Source: JALUZX01 sp964561605 (GTDB lineage: Bacteria; Planctomycetota; UBA1135; JALUZX01). From it: a stretch of 64,000 nucleotides of DNA. Below are positions 6,790 through 16,388 of the stretch, piece by piece; positions within the stretch are counted from its first letter, which is position 1, and each line of letters starts with the position of its first letter. The translations under genes were made by a program, and so were the position numbers. The notes beneath the pieces were generated by a model. It did no database searches and was not told the origin of the DNA. It worked only from the letters and a program-made list of their open reading frames with translations. The DNA is taken from contig CAZLQD010000029.1 of NCBI GenBank assembly GCA_964561605.1, forward strand, positions 259,087 to 323,086, given 5' to 3'.

Positions 6790-9518
6790 TGTTCCGTCAA
6801 CCAGGGGGGGGCGCCCCCCCCTGCGATGGGTCCGGTGACCCGGGAGAGGCTATGAGAGAGAAACCTTCCTTCAAATCGGCCCGAGGCGGCGGCAGGGGCG
6901 TGAAGCGTGCCCTCCGGGCCGATCGGGTGGCCGGGCTGGTGATTTCCCTCGGTGGGGTGGGGACCATTCTGGCCGTTCTTGCGGTATGCCTCTTCCTGGC
7001 CTGGACCGCCTGGCCTCTCTTCCAGCCTTCTTCTCTCGGTAATCCAAGGAGCGGGGGGACTCCATGGGCCGGGGCCCGCCCCCTTGCGGCCGGCACGGAC
7101 GAAGGCCTTTCCCTTGGATGGGTGCTCCTTCGGGGGGGAACCTTCCGGGTCTTCCTCCTCCGGGGCGGGAAGATCCTGGAGGAAAGGCCCCTCCTTCCCG
7201 GGAAGAACCTGGTCTCGGCGGCTTTGACGCCCGGTCTCTCCATGGGGGCGGGTGGATTCAGGGACGGAACGATCTGCCTCTTCCGGCCGGAATTCCGGGC
7301 GGTCTTTCCCAGGGAGTCGGAGATTCCCGAGGAGAGTAAGAGGATGCTCCGGTCGGCCGGGCCAAGGAGGGGTATCCCTTTCCGGAAGGGAGTGCTCCAG
7401 CTCACCCCAGGCGGGCGATACCGCTGGACCAGGTTCCAGGTTGAGGTGCTCGCCCGGGGAAGAGCCGGCGCCGGGCCCGTGGAACTGGTGGCGCCGGCCG
7501 CCGCATCGGAGGGGGCCGCGGCGGCGGCTTGGGCCGGGGGACGGGTCTTTCTTTTCCGGGCCATGGAAAAAGAGGATTTCCTTTCGGGAGAGAACAGGCT
7601 GGCCCTGGAAGCCCCAAGGGGCCTTCCTCCTCCGGCCCGGGAGGGTCCCCCTCCTTCCTTCATCGCCCTCTCCGGTACGGGCCGGGATCTCTACCTGGCC
7701 TGGGCAGACGGTCACCTGGAACGGTTTCGAATCCCCCCGGGAGCGGCTCCTTTCCGCGCCGAATGGGGAAGCCTCCTTCCTCCGGGGGGCACCTTGAAGG
7801 CCTTCCAGTTCATCGCTGGAGGGACTACCCTGGCCTGGGGCGACGGGGAGGGGAATCTCAGGGCGGGTTTTCTCGTCCCCAGGGAGAAAGCCTGGAAGGG
7901 CGGTCTCCTTGGAGGGAAGCGAAGCGGGAGGGCCCGATTCGTCCTGGCCGCGACGAAGGATTTCGGTCAAGCGGGGTCAGCCCTCACGGCCCTGGCTCCG
8001 TCCCCGCGGAACCGGGTTCTGGCGGCGGGCTTCGCCGACGGTAGAGTGAAGGTGGTCCAGGTGACCACCGGGGCCCTCCTGGCGAAGACCAGGATCTCCC
8101 CCGGGAAGGTGGAGCTTCTGGCGGCTTCACCGAAGGGAGACGCCTTCCTGGCCGGTGGCGGGAAAACGGCGTGGCTCGTCCCCTTCGATCCTGCCTGTCC
8201 CCAGGTGGATCTTTCCTCACTGTTCCTGCCTGTCTGGTACGAAGGCTATCCGGGGCCCATCCACATGTGGCAGACTTCGAGTGCCTCGGACGATGCGGAG
8301 CCCAAGTTCGGGATGGTTCCCCTGATCTTCGGAACCCTGAAGGCCACTTTCTACGCCCTTTTGTTCGGGGCCCCCCTTGCTTTCCTGGGGGCTCTTTTCA
8401 CCAGTGAATTCCTGGGCCGGAGGATCCGGGATAGCGTAAAGACCACGGTGGAGCTCATGGCCGGCCTTCCCAGCGTGGTCCTGGGGTTCCTGGGCGCCCT
8501 TGTCCTGGCTCCCTGGGCAGGGGAGAGGTTGGCGGGTCTTCTCCTCCTGTTCTTCTTCCTGCCCTTCTTCCCCGCGGCGGGAGGCTGCATCTGGAGAACC
8601 CTTCCCCCCTCGAAGGCGGGAAGATTGGCTCCCTTGAAGCTCCTGTTCATCGCCGCAACCCTGGTCCCTGCTTTTCCTGGGGCTTTCGCGGCCGGCCCCG
8701 TCCTGGAAAGAGCCCTCTTCGGAGGGGATTTGAAAGGTTGGCTCGCCTGGACCCCGGGGGGGGCGGAGAGATTCAGGGATCCCGTGGGAGGCCTCTTCCT
8801 CCTCTGCCTTCCCCCGGCTTTGGCGGCCGGTGTCTTTCTCTTCCGCCCTGCCGTGTCGGTCGTCCTGGATAAAATCTTCCGAGGGACCGGGCGCCGGTAC
8901 CGGACGGTTCTGGAGGCGGTGGGTTTCCCGGTCTGGGCCTCTCTGGTCCCGGCGGCGGCTTTCGGGGCGGCCTGCCTGCTTGCGGGAACGGGGCTGGATC
9001 CGAGGGGGCCCTGGGCCCTCTTCGGGGCGGACCTGGCGCCGATGGGGACCTTCGTCCAGAGGAACGCCGTGATCGTCGGGATCGTCATGGGGTTCGCCGT
9101 GATCCCCATGATCTATTCCATTGCGGAAGACGCCCTTTCCGCCGTGCCCGACCACTTGCGCTCGGCCTCCCTGGCGGCGGGGGCGACTCCCTGGCAGACG
9201 GCCCGGAGAATCGTCGTTCCGGCGGCGGCAAGCGGCCTGTTCTCGGCGCTGATGATCGGAATGGGGCGGGCCGTGGGGGAGACCATGATCGTTCTCATGG
9301 CCCTGGGAAACACTCCCGTCATGGAGGCGAACGCCTTCAACGGCGCCCGGACGCTATCTGCCACCATTGCCGTGGAACTCCCCGAGGCGGTTCGGGGAAG
9401 CGCTCACTACAGGACCCTATTCATGGCGGCCTTGGTTCTTTTCGCCATGACTTTCCTGGTCAATACGGCGGCCGAGGTGGTGAGGCTGCGGTTCAGGAAG
9501 AAGGCCGTACGGCTCTGA
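6789..9518 (+). CDS. pstC: PstC, phosphate ABC transporter permease (oversized form)
   Basis: 909 residues from ATG 6789 (overlapping pstS); an alternative ATG at 6852 has GGGAGAGG only 2 bases away. One N-terminal helix (about 53-75) is followed by some 430 residues with repeated beta-propeller-like segments (for example ALAPSPRNRVLAAGFADGRVKVV), probably outside the membrane core. The permease core starts near residue 515 with helices ALLFGAPLAFLGALF and VELMAGLPSVVLGFLGALV and ends with the EAA-like loop AAGATPWQTARRIVVPAA and GRAVGETMIVLMALGN. E. coli PstC is only about 320 residues; enlarged PstC proteins are known in some proteobacteria. Partner of PstA and PstB. Confidence 0.88.
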   Translation: MFRQPGGGAPPCDGSGDPGEAMREKPSFKSARGGGRGVKRALRADRVAGLVISLGGVGTILAVLAVCLFLAWTAWPLFQPSSLGNPRSGGTPWAGARPLAAGTDEGLSLGWVLLRGGTFRVFLLRGGKILEERPLLPGKNLVSAALTPGLSMGAGGFRDGTICLFRPEFRAVFPRESEIPEESKRMLRSAGPRRGIPFRKGVLQLTPGGRYRWTRFQVEVLARGRAGAGPVELVAPAAASEGAAAAAWAGGRVFLFRAMEKEDFLSGENRLALEAPRGLPPPAREGPPPSFIALSGTGRDLYLAWADGHLERFRIPPGAAPFRAEWGSLLPPGGTLKAFQFIAGGTTLAWGDGEGNLRAGFLVPREKAWKGGLLGGKRSGRARFVLAATKDFGQAGSALTALAPSPRNRVLAAGFADGRVKVVQVTTGALLAKTRISPGKVELLAASPKGDAFLAGGGKTAWLVPFDPACPQVDLSSLFLPVWYEGYPGPIHMWQTSSASDDAEPKFGMVPLIFGTLKATFYALLFGAPLAFLGALFTSEFLGRRIRDSVKTTVELMAGLPSVVLGFLGALVLAPWAGERLAGLLLLFFFLPFFPAAGGCIWRTLPPSKAGRLAPLKLLFIAATLVPAFPGAFAAGPVLERALFGGDLKGWLAWTPGGAERFRDPVGGLFLLCLPPALAAGVFLFRPAVSVVLDKIFRGTGRRYRTVLEAVGFPVWASLVPAAAFGAACLLAGTGLDPRGPWALFGADLAPMGTFVQRNAVIVGIVMGFAVIPMIYSIAEDALSAVPDHLRSASLAAGATPWQTARRIVVPAAASGLFSALMIGMGRAVGETMIVLMALGNTPVMEANAFNGARTLSATIAVELPEAVRGSAHYRTLFMAALVLFAMTFLVNTAAEVVRLRFRKKAVRL

Positions 9519-9531
9519 GAAAGGTTCGGCC

Positions 9532-11538
9532 ATGGAAACACTCCGGCATGGAAGAAGGAAAAAGTGGGGGGAAACCGCCTCGACGGACGGGGAGCCCCTG
9601 GTCTGGCTGGCGGGAGGAGCCCTGGTCCTGTGCCTCTCGATGGTCCTGGGGCTCCTGCTCCTGGTTTCCGTCGAGGGATTCGCCACCTTCGTGCCTCGGC
9701 CCGTGGTTCTCTACAAGTCGGCCGGGGGGGAGTGTTGCATGGGGGAGCCCGTGAAGGTGGAGGAGTTCCTTCCCTCCGGCCGGGAGGGTGCGGGCGGTGG
9801 AGGGACAGAGAAGCGGATCCTCGTAAGGACCGGCAATTTCCGCCTGACGGGAACTCATTTCCGCTGGGTGATGAGTTCCCGGATCACCGCCGTGGAGAGA
9901 CCCGAATGGGCACTGGTGGTGGAGAGGCGGGAGTGGGGACGGTTCTACGGGGTTCTCCGGGGATTCGTGGTCCTTGCCCGGCCCCGCCCGCCAGGCTCTG
10001 CGGATTTCGACCTGCGAAGGCTCGAGGAGAGAGGGGAGGCCCGTGTGTTACGGGATCCCGCCGAGGCTTGGAAGCTGTTCGGGAAGATCCTTCCGGAGGT
10101 CCTCGAGCGGAGGCGGCGCAGGGTCCGCCTGGAGAAGGTGGACATGGGGGAGGTGAACCGGATCCGGGAAGAGGCCCGGTTGGCCGTAAGAGAGGCGGAG
10201 CTGGAGTGGGGCGACCTGGACCGGGATGGGGCGGGAGAGGAGGCCCTCCGGGAAGGAACGGCCCGCCTGGAGGAGTCCCGCAGGCGGTTCGACTGCATCC
10301 GGGAGGAATGCAGGAAGCGCTTCTCCGCCCTCCGAAGGGAGATCGCCGATCTGGAAAAGGAGAACGGGAGGTTCTTCCTCCTGGCGGCGACGGCCGGGGA
10401 AGGGAAGACTCCTCCGGCCGAAACACTCATTCCCCTGGAGGAGATCGTCCGGGCATATCCTGCCAACCGATTGGATTGGTTTGGAAAAGCCGCAATCTAT
10501 CTGGACAGGTGGATGGAGTTCGTCTCCGGGGATCCCCGGGAGGCCAACAGCGAGGGAGGGGTCTTCCCGGCGATCTTCGGGACGGTGCTGATGACCTTGA
10601 TCCTGGCGGTCCTGGTGGTGCCCTTCGGAGTCCTGGCCGCTCTCTACTTGAGGGAGTACGCCAAAGGAGGTTGGGTCGTGAGCGCCGTCAGGATCGCCGT
10701 GAACAACCTGGCCGGGGTGCCGAGCATCGTCTTCGGGGTTTTCGGTCTTGGCTTCTTTTGCTACGGCCTGGGTTCCTTCCTGGACGGGGGGCCTTCGTCG
10801 CCCTTGCCGAGGGGCTCTTGGTACCTGCTCCTCGCCGGAACGGCCGGTGCCTCGGCGGGAGGGTTCTTCCTCTTTCTCGGGAGCGCACCGGGGCGTGAGG
10901 GGAGGGGGAGCTTCTTCTGGCGGGTTCTGAGGGCCGGTTCTCTCCTTCTCTGGGCCGGGGCCCTCGGCGGCGCGGCCTACCTCGTGGCGGCTTCGCCTTT
11001 CTTCCACGGATTCTACAGGGCGAACCTCCCCAACCCGACGTTCGGGAAAGGAGGCCTTTTGTGGGCTTCCCTGACGCTGGCCCTGATGACCCTTCCCGTT
11101 GTGGTCACCTCCACCGAGGAGGCTCTTGCGGCCGTCCCCAACTCCATGAGGGAGGGGTCCTATGCCTGCGGGGCGGGAAAGTGGCTGACCATCAGGAGGA
11201 TCGTCCTGCCCCGGGCCATGCCGGGCATCCTGACGGGGGTCATCCTGGCCATGGCCCGGGGGGCGGGGGAGGTTGCGCCCCTGATGCTGGTGGGGGCGGT
11301 GAAACTCGCGCCGGAACTGCCCTTCTCCACGAGCCCCCCCTTCGGCTTGAACCGGAGTTTCATGCATCTCGGTTTTCATATCTATGATTTGGGTTTCCAG
11401 AGCCAGAATTCCGAGGCCGCAAAGCCCATGGTCTTCACGACGACCCTGCTCCTGATCCTGGTCGTCGTCGTCCTGAATCTCGCGGCCCTGCGCCTGCGGT
11501 CCAGGCTCAGGAAGAAATTCGTCACGGAGAAATTCTAG
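9532..11538 (+). CDS. pstA: PstA, phosphate ABC transporter permease (oversized form)
   Basis: 668 residues, ATG 9532, 13 bp after pstC. A first helix at about 25-48 is followed by a roughly 300-residue soluble insert whose second half is rich in charged helix (coiled-coil-like, EREL/REEARLAVREAELEW). The core permease begins near residue 340 (TVLMTLILAVLVVPFGVLAALYL), has NNLAGVPSIVFGVFGLGFF, and ends with the EAA-type loop GAGKWLTIRRIVLPRAMPG and GAGEVAPLMLVGAV, all standard for PstA. E. coli PstA is about 296 residues, so as with PstC a large extra domain is present; the two inserts may pack together on one face of the transporter. Confidence 0.88.
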   Translation: METLRHGRRKKWGETASTDGEPLVWLAGGALVLCLSMVLGLLLLVSVEGFATFVPRPVVLYKSAGGECCMGEPVKVEEFLPSGREGAGGGGTEKRILVRTGNFRLTGTHFRWVMSSRITAVERPEWALVVERREWGRFYGVLRGFVVLARPRPPGSADFDLRRLEERGEARVLRDPAEAWKLFGKILPEVLERRRRRVRLEKVDMGEVNRIREEARLAVREAELEWGDLDRDGAGEEALREGTARLEESRRRFDCIREECRKRFSALRREIADLEKENGRFFLLAATAGEGKTPPAETLIPLEEIVRAYPANRLDWFGKAAIYLDRWMEFVSGDPREANSEGGVFPAIFGTVLMTLILAVLVVPFGVLAALYLREYAKGGWVVSAVRIAVNNLAGVPSIVFGVFGLGFFCYGLGSFLDGGPSSPLPRGSWYLLLAGTAGASAGGFFLFLGSAPGREGRGSFFWRVLRAGSLLLWAGALGGAAYLVAASPFFHGFYRANLPNPTFGKGGLLWASLTLALMTLPVVVTSTEEALAAVPNSMREGSYACGAGKWLTIRRIVLPRAMPGILTGVILAMARGAGEVAPLMLVGAVKLAPELPFSTSPPFGLNRSFMHLGFHIYDLGFQSQNSEAAKPMVFTTTLLLILVVVVLNLAALRLRSRLRKKFVTEKF

Positions 11539-11539
11539 A

Positions 11540-12367
11540 ATGGAAACGAAAACGATCGAACCGGAAGGAAGCTTCCCGGCAGGCTCGGCCGACGCACCGC
11601 GGAAGGAGGAGGAGAAGCCGATCCTGGAGATCGGGGGGTTCAATCTCTGGTATGGGAAGAAGCAGGCCCTGTTCGACATCCACATGGCCGTGCCGAGGGG
11701 GAAGGTGACGGCGTTGATCGGCCCCTCGGGTTGCGGAAAGAGCACCCTCCTGCGTTCCATGAACCGGATCAACGACCTGGTGGATTCGGTGAGGATCGAA
11801 GGAAGCGTGAAACTGGCGGGAGAGGAGATCTACCGGCCCGGTGCGGACGTAATCTCCCTTCGAAAGCGGATGGGAATGGTCTTCCAGAAACCCAATCCCT
11901 TCCCTATGTCCATCTACGAGAACGTGGTCTATCCCCTGAGGATCGATGGAGAGAGGCGAAGGAGGGTCCTGGACGACGCTTGCGAGAGGAGTCTCGCCGG
12001 GGCCGGGCTCTGGGAAGAAGTGAAGGACAGGCTCAAGGAGAACGCCCTTCGCCTCTCTGGGGGACAGCAACAGAGGCTTTGTATCGCCAGGGCGATCGCG
12101 GGAGAACCCGAGGTGCTTCTCATGGACGAGCCTTGTTCCGCCCTGGATCCGATCGCAACGGACAAGGTGGAGACCCTGATGGAGCGGCTGAAGGGGGACT
12201 ATACGATCCTGATCGTGACCCACAGCATGCAACAGGCGGCCAGGACCAGCGATTATACGGGGTTCATGTATCTTGGGCGGCTCGTGGAGTTCGACAGCAC
12301 GGAGGAACTCTTCACCAAGCCTCGGCTCAAGGAGACGGAGGACTACATCACCGGACGGTTCGGTTGA
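11540..12367 (+). CDS. pstB: PstB, phosphate ABC transporter ATPase
   Basis: 275 residues, ATG one base after the pstA stop. All ABC motifs are intact: Walker A GPSGCGKST (61-69), Q-loop QKPNPFPMS from 116, signature LSGGQQQRL (172-180), Walker B VLLMDEP (192-198) and switch His228. The QKPNPFP and THSMQQAAR segments are specific to PstB. The first 28 residues are a low-complexity extension before the usual start. It powers phosphate uptake by PstCA and is the expected PhoU contact. Convergent with phoR after an 83-bp gap that holds only a short imperfect inverted repeat (GGTTCGAAGAACC). Confidence 0.95.
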   Translation: METKTIEPEGSFPAGSADAPRKEEEKPILEIGGFNLWYGKKQALFDIHMAVPRGKVTALIGPSGCGKSTLLRSMNRINDLVDSVRIEGSVKLAGEEIYRPGADVISLRKRMGMVFQKPNPFPMSIYENVVYPLRIDGERRRRVLDDACERSLAGAGLWEEVKDRLKENALRLSGGQQQRLCIARAIAGEPEVLLMDEPCSALDPIATDKVETLMERLKGDYTILIVTHSMQQAARTSDYTGFMYLGRLVEFDSTEELFTKPRLKETEDYITGRFG

Positions 12368-12450
12368 GCGGTCCCGGGCCGACCGGGGTCGAAGAAAGCA
12401 GGTGCAGGCGGTTCGAAGAACCGATCTCCGGGACTCCCGGGAACGCCTTC

Positions 12451-14262
12451 CTACGCCCCCGCCGGGGGATGCGGCTTCGAGGCGGCCAAGGGGAGGATCA
12501 CTCGAAAAAGGCTTCCTTTTCCGGGCTCGCTCTCCAGTTCGACCTCTCCGCCGTGGGCCCGGGCGGTGTGCTTGACGATGGATAGGCCCAGTCCTGTTCC
12601 GCCGAGCTTCCGGGAGCGGGCCTTGTCCACCCGGTAGAAGCGCTCGAAGATCCGCTCCCGGTGGATTCCTTCGATGCCCGGCCCCGTGTCTTCCACCTCC
12701 AGGAAGGCACGGCCTTCCTTTTCGAAGAGGCGCATGATCACCCTTCCTCCCGGTGGGGTGTATTTCCATGCGTTGTCCAGGAGGTTGGCCGTCATGGCCT
12801 GGAGGGCCGAAGGATCTCCTTCCAGGGGCAGGGGGACCTGGGCCGTCTCCAGGGAGGTTTGGAGACCCTTCCCTTCCAGGAGTGGAAGGTAGCTTTGCCA
12901 GGCCGCCATGGCCGTCCGGCCAAGGTCCAAGGGCCGGGCCTCGAGGGCCCCCTCTTCCGACTCCAGGCGGGAGAGGACCAGGAGGTCCTTCACGAGGGAA
13001 GAGAGGCGGAGGACCTGTTCCATGGCCACGGAGAGGAACTCCGTCCTGTCCTGGTCCTCCATCTCCCGGTCTTCCAGGAGGGTCTCCAGGATTCCCTGGA
13101 TTGCCGTGATCGGTGTCTTCAGCTCGTGGGATACGTTGGCCACGAAGTCCTTCCGGACCTTCTCCAGCCGGGAGAGCCTGGTGATGTCGTGGAGGACAAG
13201 GACGGCCCCGCCCCGGGATTCCCGGCTTCCTCCCAGGGGAGCTGCCCGTACTTCCAGGATCCGGTCTCCCCCCGGGGCTGGAATGTGGATGTTCTCCTCC
13301 GGGGGATGTTCCCCCGCCATGGCCCGCTCCAGGACGGCCAGAATTCCCGGTCTTCCCCTCAGGATTTCCCAGGCTCCCGAGGAGATCCCTTCCTTGGGAT
13401 CGATTCCCAGGGCCCTTGAGGCTCCTTCGTTCAAGTAGAGGATCCTGCCCTCCCGGTCCACGCCGATCACCCCTTCCACCATCCCTTCCAGGACGGCCCG
13501 CAGGGTCTCACGCTCGTCTTCGAGAGCACGGAACTTTTCCTGGAGGGCTCCGGCCATCTTGTTGAAGGCCCTACCCAGGGCGGCGATCTCGTCCCGGCCC
13601 TGGTGGGGGAGGCGCCTTTCCAGGTCGCCCGAGGCCACGGCGTCGGCCGCCCTGGCCGCCTGGGAGAGGGTGGACGTGAGCCGCCCGAAGAGGGGAAAGC
13701 CGAGGACCAATCCCAAGAGGGCCGCCAGAATGCCCGGGAGAAAGAGGGCTCTCTTGAGATCGCCGAGCCTGGCGTCCACCAGGGTGAGGGGAAGGGAAGC
13801 CCTGGCGTAACCCAGAAGGCGGTCTCCCACCCGGACGGGGACGGCCAGGTACATCATGCGGATTCCTAGAGTTCCGCTCATCCGGACAGAGACGCCCCGG
13901 CCCTTCTTTCCCGCCTCGAGCACTTCCGGACGGGACCCGTGGTTCTCCATGAGGGAAGGGGCTTTTCGGGAGTCGGCCAGGACGGTCCCGTCGGCGGAGA
14001 TGACGGTGAGTCGGGTTTTCGTCTCCCGGCCAAGGCGGCTCACCTTCTCCTGGAGAGAGGGAGATTCCTTCTCCGAAAGAGCCTGGCGGGCGACCTCTCC
14101 CAGCAGGAAGGCCCGGGTTTTCAAGGAGTCCCTAATGGAGGCCAGGGCCTGTTCCTCCACACCCCGGGAGGCCAGGAAGTAGACCAGGAAGAGACAGAGG
14201 GCCGAAAAACCAACCCAGCACAGGTAGAGCTTGCGGAAGAGGGGGGAGCGGAAAGGGTTCAC
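12451..14262 (-). CDS. phoR: PhoR-type sensor histidine kinase
   Basis: 603 residues from GTG 14262, whose last bases overlap the phoB stop (GTGA). Domain order: TM1 (about 11-31), a periplasmic sensor of about 140 residues, TM2 (about 172-195), HAMP (to about 245), PAS (about 255-365), HisKA with His379 in NVSHELKTP, and HATPase with N-box NLLDNAWKYTPPGG, EDTGPGI and GTGLGLSIVKH. The extracytoplasmic domain is larger than in E. coli PhoR and resembles the PhoR/PnpS type of Gram-positive and other bacteria. It phosphorylates PhoB; PhoU-PstB should restrain it when phosphate is abundant. An open frame continues past 14262 but overlaps phoB and is not coding. Confidence 0.9.
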   Translation of the reverse strand: MNPFRSPLFRKLYLCWVGFSALCLFLVYFLASRGVEEQALASIRDSLKTRAFLLGEVARQALSEKESPSLQEKVSRLGRETKTRLTVISADGTVLADSRKAPSLMENHGSRPEVLEAGKKGRGVSVRMSGTLGIRMMYLAVPVRVGDRLLGYARASLPLTLVDARLGDLKRALFLPGILAALLGLVLGFPLFGRLTSTLSQAARAADAVASGDLERRLPHQGRDEIAALGRAFNKMAGALQEKFRALEDERETLRAVLEGMVEGVIGVDREGRILYLNEGASRALGIDPKEGISSGAWEILRGRPGILAVLERAMAGEHPPEENIHIPAPGGDRILEVRAAPLGGSRESRGGAVLVLHDITRLSRLEKVRKDFVANVSHELKTPITAIQGILETLLEDREMEDQDRTEFLSVAMEQVLRLSSLVKDLLVLSRLESEEGALEARPLDLGRTAMAAWQSYLPLLEGKGLQTSLETAQVPLPLEGDPSALQAMTANLLDNAWKYTPPGGRVIMRLFEKEGRAFLEVEDTGPGIEGIHRERIFERFYRVDKARSRKLGGTGLGLSIVKHTARAHGGEVELESEPGKGSLFRVILPLAASKPHPPAGA

Positions 14263-14954
14263 GGCTCCTCTTCCCGGAACCTGTAGCCCACGCCCCGCAC
14301 CGTTTCGATCAGGTCCCTCCTTTGACCGAGCTTCTTGCGGATGGATCTGATGTGCACGTCTATGTTTCTGTCCACCACGATGGCGTTCTCGCCGATCACC
14401 CGGCTGAGGAGCATGTCCCTGGTGAAGACCCTGCCCGGGTGGGCGGCGAGATAGTGGAGAAGGCGGAATTCCGTGGCCGTGAGATCCAGGCTCCTCTTCC
14501 CGACCTTCACCTTGTGCCGGGCCGCGTCCACAACCAGGTCCCCTCGAACGACCCTCTCGCCCGGGACCAGTTCTTCCCTGGCCGGGCCCCGCCTCAGGAC
14601 TGCCTCCACCCGGGCCAGGAATTCTTTGAGGCGGAAAGGTTTCACCACGTAGTCGTCGGCCCCCACGCCCAGCCCGAGGACCACGTCGGCTTCCTCTCCC
14701 TTGGCGGTGAGCATCAGCACCGGGATGGATGCCGTCAGGGGATCCGCCTTGAGTCTCCGGCAGACGGAGATTCCGTCCAGGCCTGGAAGCATCAGGTCCA
14801 GGACGACCAGGTCCGGAGCCTGGGAACGGGCCTTCTCCAGGCCCCCTTCCCCGTCCCCGGATTCCAGGACCCGGTAGCCTTCCCGGGAGAGATTGTGCCG
14901 GAGGACCCGCCGGATGGCCTCTTCGTCCTCGATCAGGAGGATCGTCTTCTTCAC
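14259..14954 (-). CDS. phoB: PhoB-type OmpR-family response regulator
   Basis: 231 residues from GTG 14954, with AAAGGAGAG about 6 bases upstream. Receiver domain: acidic pair Glu9-Asp10, phospho-acceptor Asp53 in VLDLMLPG, Thr83 and Lys105. The C-terminal winged helix contains LTATEFRLLHYLAAHPGRVF and VDVHIRSIRKKL-like segments (NIDVHIRSIRKKLG), typical of PhoB. Overlaps phoR by 4 bp and follows the phosphate porin, so porin-phoB-phoR may be co-transcribed. Expected to activate pst and the porin under phosphate limitation. Confidence 0.92.
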   Translation of the reverse strand: MKKTILLIEDEEAIRRVLRHNLSREGYRVLESGDGEGGLEKARSQAPDLVVLDLMLPGLDGISVCRRLKADPLTASIPVLMLTAKGEEADVVLGLGVGADDYVVKPFRLKEFLARVEAVLRRGPAREELVPGERVVRGDLVVDAARHKVKVGKRSLDLTATEFRLLHYLAAHPGRVFTRDMLLSRVIGENAIVVDRNIDVHIRSIRKKLGQRRDLIETVRGVGYRFREEEP

Positions 14955-15001
14955 CGCTTTCTCTCCTTTTTCCCCTTCCCCGGCGGGGGGGAGGGGGCGG
15001 C

Positions 15002-15019
15002 CCCCCTCCCCGGAGGGGG
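15002..15019 (-). other. GC hairpin between porin and phoB
   Basis: CCCCCTCC (15002-15009) pairs with GGAGGGGG (15012-15019) directly after the porin stop codon, followed on the coding strand by further G/C blocks and then AAAAAGGAGAG, the phoB Shine-Dalgarno. There is no T-run, so it probably attenuates or sets mRNA stability between the abundant porin and the regulator rather than ending all transcription. Confidence 0.45.
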
Positions 15020-16336
15020 TCAGAAGTCCACCTGGAAGCGCATCTGGAAGATGTCTCCTTCGCCGTCGTAGTTCGTGGCGGCCGTAGCGCCGTTCCGGTC
15101 GGCCCAGGCATGGACGTAGTTGAACATCACCTTCGTGTTGGGGTTGAGATACCAGTTCAACGCCAGGGAGAGGGTGGTGATTTTCCCCCCGTCGACCCGG
15201 GAATCGGAGAGGTCCAGGTTGGAGAACCGGACCGACGCCTCCCAGGCGCCGGGCCCGTCGCCGAAGTTCCCCGTGAAGTTCCGCCTGGGCTTGATCCTGG
15301 AGAAGACGCCGGTCTTCTTCTGGTAGGGACGGGTCTCGCCCGTGAGGAACCAGCTTCCTTTGAGATAGAAACCGGAGAAATCCGGGTCCCCCGCCGCCTT
15401 GGAATCCACCATGGCGCAGACGTATTCGCCCTGGAGGGTGAAGCTCCCGTAGACCATGGCGGCCTCGGCGCCGAGGAGGTTCACCGAGTCGGCGTCTCCC
15501 AGGACGCCCGTGTCGGCCAGGTAGGGGGAGAGATGGGATTCGGGCCTGGCCCTGTAGCGGAGGGAGCCGTCGTCAGGGTCCCTGTAGCTCCACCCCAGGC
15601 CCAAGTGGAGGAGCTTCTCCCCTCCCTCCTCGTACCAGGGAAGCCCCGTGATCCGGGCGGTAAGGTTGTAACGGGTGGCGGCGTCGTCGTGGGTGCCGTT
15701 CCCGTAGGACCCGGTGTTCCGGAAGATCCCGGCCGACCAGGTCATCCGGTCCTGGAGGGCCTTCAGGTGGTTGCAGAAAAGGAAACCCGTGTTCCGGCCG
15801 GGGGAGAAGGCGTCGGTGAGTCCCCTTTCCAGGAAGGAGAGATACTTGCTGGAAGTCAGACGGTTCAGGCCGAAGGGTTCCTTGATGTGGCCTGCCTTGA
15901 CGGTCCCGATGTAGGGGATCCCCGAGTAGGACACCCACATGTCCTTGAAGTCGGCGTCGCCGCCGGCGAATTCGTACTGGGCCTTGAAGTGGACGTTCTC
16001 GTAGAGGGTCCCGGCGGCGTAGAACCGGGCCCGGCGGAACTCCACGCCGTCCTGGAAGTCCAGGCCCGCCTTCCTCAAGTCGCCGTCTTCCCTTCCGAAG
16101 CACCAGTCGTTCTGGATCCTGCCGCCGAATTTGAGCTGGAACTCCCCCCCCGGGGAAGCGAAGCGAAGGCCGTTCTTCCAGTAGGCCCGGAGAGGGGTTC
16201 CGGCCTGGGATTCCTCCAGGGCCCGGACCTTTTTCTCCAGGGCCTGGAGTCGGGCCTCGGTGGAGGTCTGGGCCGGCGCGGAGCCGCAAAGGGACAGGGC
16301 CCAGGCGGCCCCCAGGAAAAAGGCTGTTCTCCTCAT
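15020..16336 (-). CDS. Phosphate-selective porin (OprO/OprP family)
   Basis: 438 residues. Signal peptide to about residue 22 (LSLCGSAPAQ), a short coiled-coil (TEARLQALEKKVRALEES) as in OprO/OprP-type trimers, then a 16-strand-like barrel: FGGRIQNDW, VEFRRARFYAAGTLYENVHFKAQYEF, AGHIKEPFGLNRLTSSKYLSFLERGL, and the C-terminal strand ending in Phe (IFQMRFQVDF). The EPFGLNRLTSS segment is characteristic of the family. It lets phosphate or polyphosphate across the outer membrane. Location beside phoB-phoR and a candidate PhoB site 53 bp upstream support phosphate-limited expression. Confidence 0.88.
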   Translation of the reverse strand: MRRTAFFLGAAWALSLCGSAPAQTSTEARLQALEKKVRALEESQAGTPLRAYWKNGLRFASPGGEFQLKFGGRIQNDWCFGREDGDLRKAGLDFQDGVEFRRARFYAAGTLYENVHFKAQYEFAGGDADFKDMWVSYSGIPYIGTVKAGHIKEPFGLNRLTSSKYLSFLERGLTDAFSPGRNTGFLFCNHLKALQDRMTWSAGIFRNTGSYGNGTHDDAATRYNLTARITGLPWYEEGGEKLLHLGLGWSYRDPDDGSLRYRARPESHLSPYLADTGVLGDADSVNLLGAEAAMVYGSFTLQGEYVCAMVDSKAAGDPDFSGFYLKGSWFLTGETRPYQKKTGVFSRIKPRRNFTGNFGDGPGAWEASVRFSNLDLSDSRVDGGKITTLSLALNWYLNPNTKVMFNYVHAWADRNGATAATNYDGEGDIFQMRFQVDF

Positions 16337-16388
16337 GGTTCGCTCGCTCCTTTCGGTTGAAGGGTCTCTACCGGGAAGCCTCGGGGAA

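Noticed and set aside
6852..9518. PstC starting at the second ATG (6852)
   Set aside because: GGGAGAGG is only 2 bases from that ATG; the overlapping start at 6789 fits the coupling seen in the operon, although the choice is not settled.
12451..15111. phoR frame open far upstream (to 15111)
   Set aside because: The extension lies over phoB in another frame and is Pro/Gly/Arg-rich; the kinase starts at GTG 14262 next to the phoB stop.
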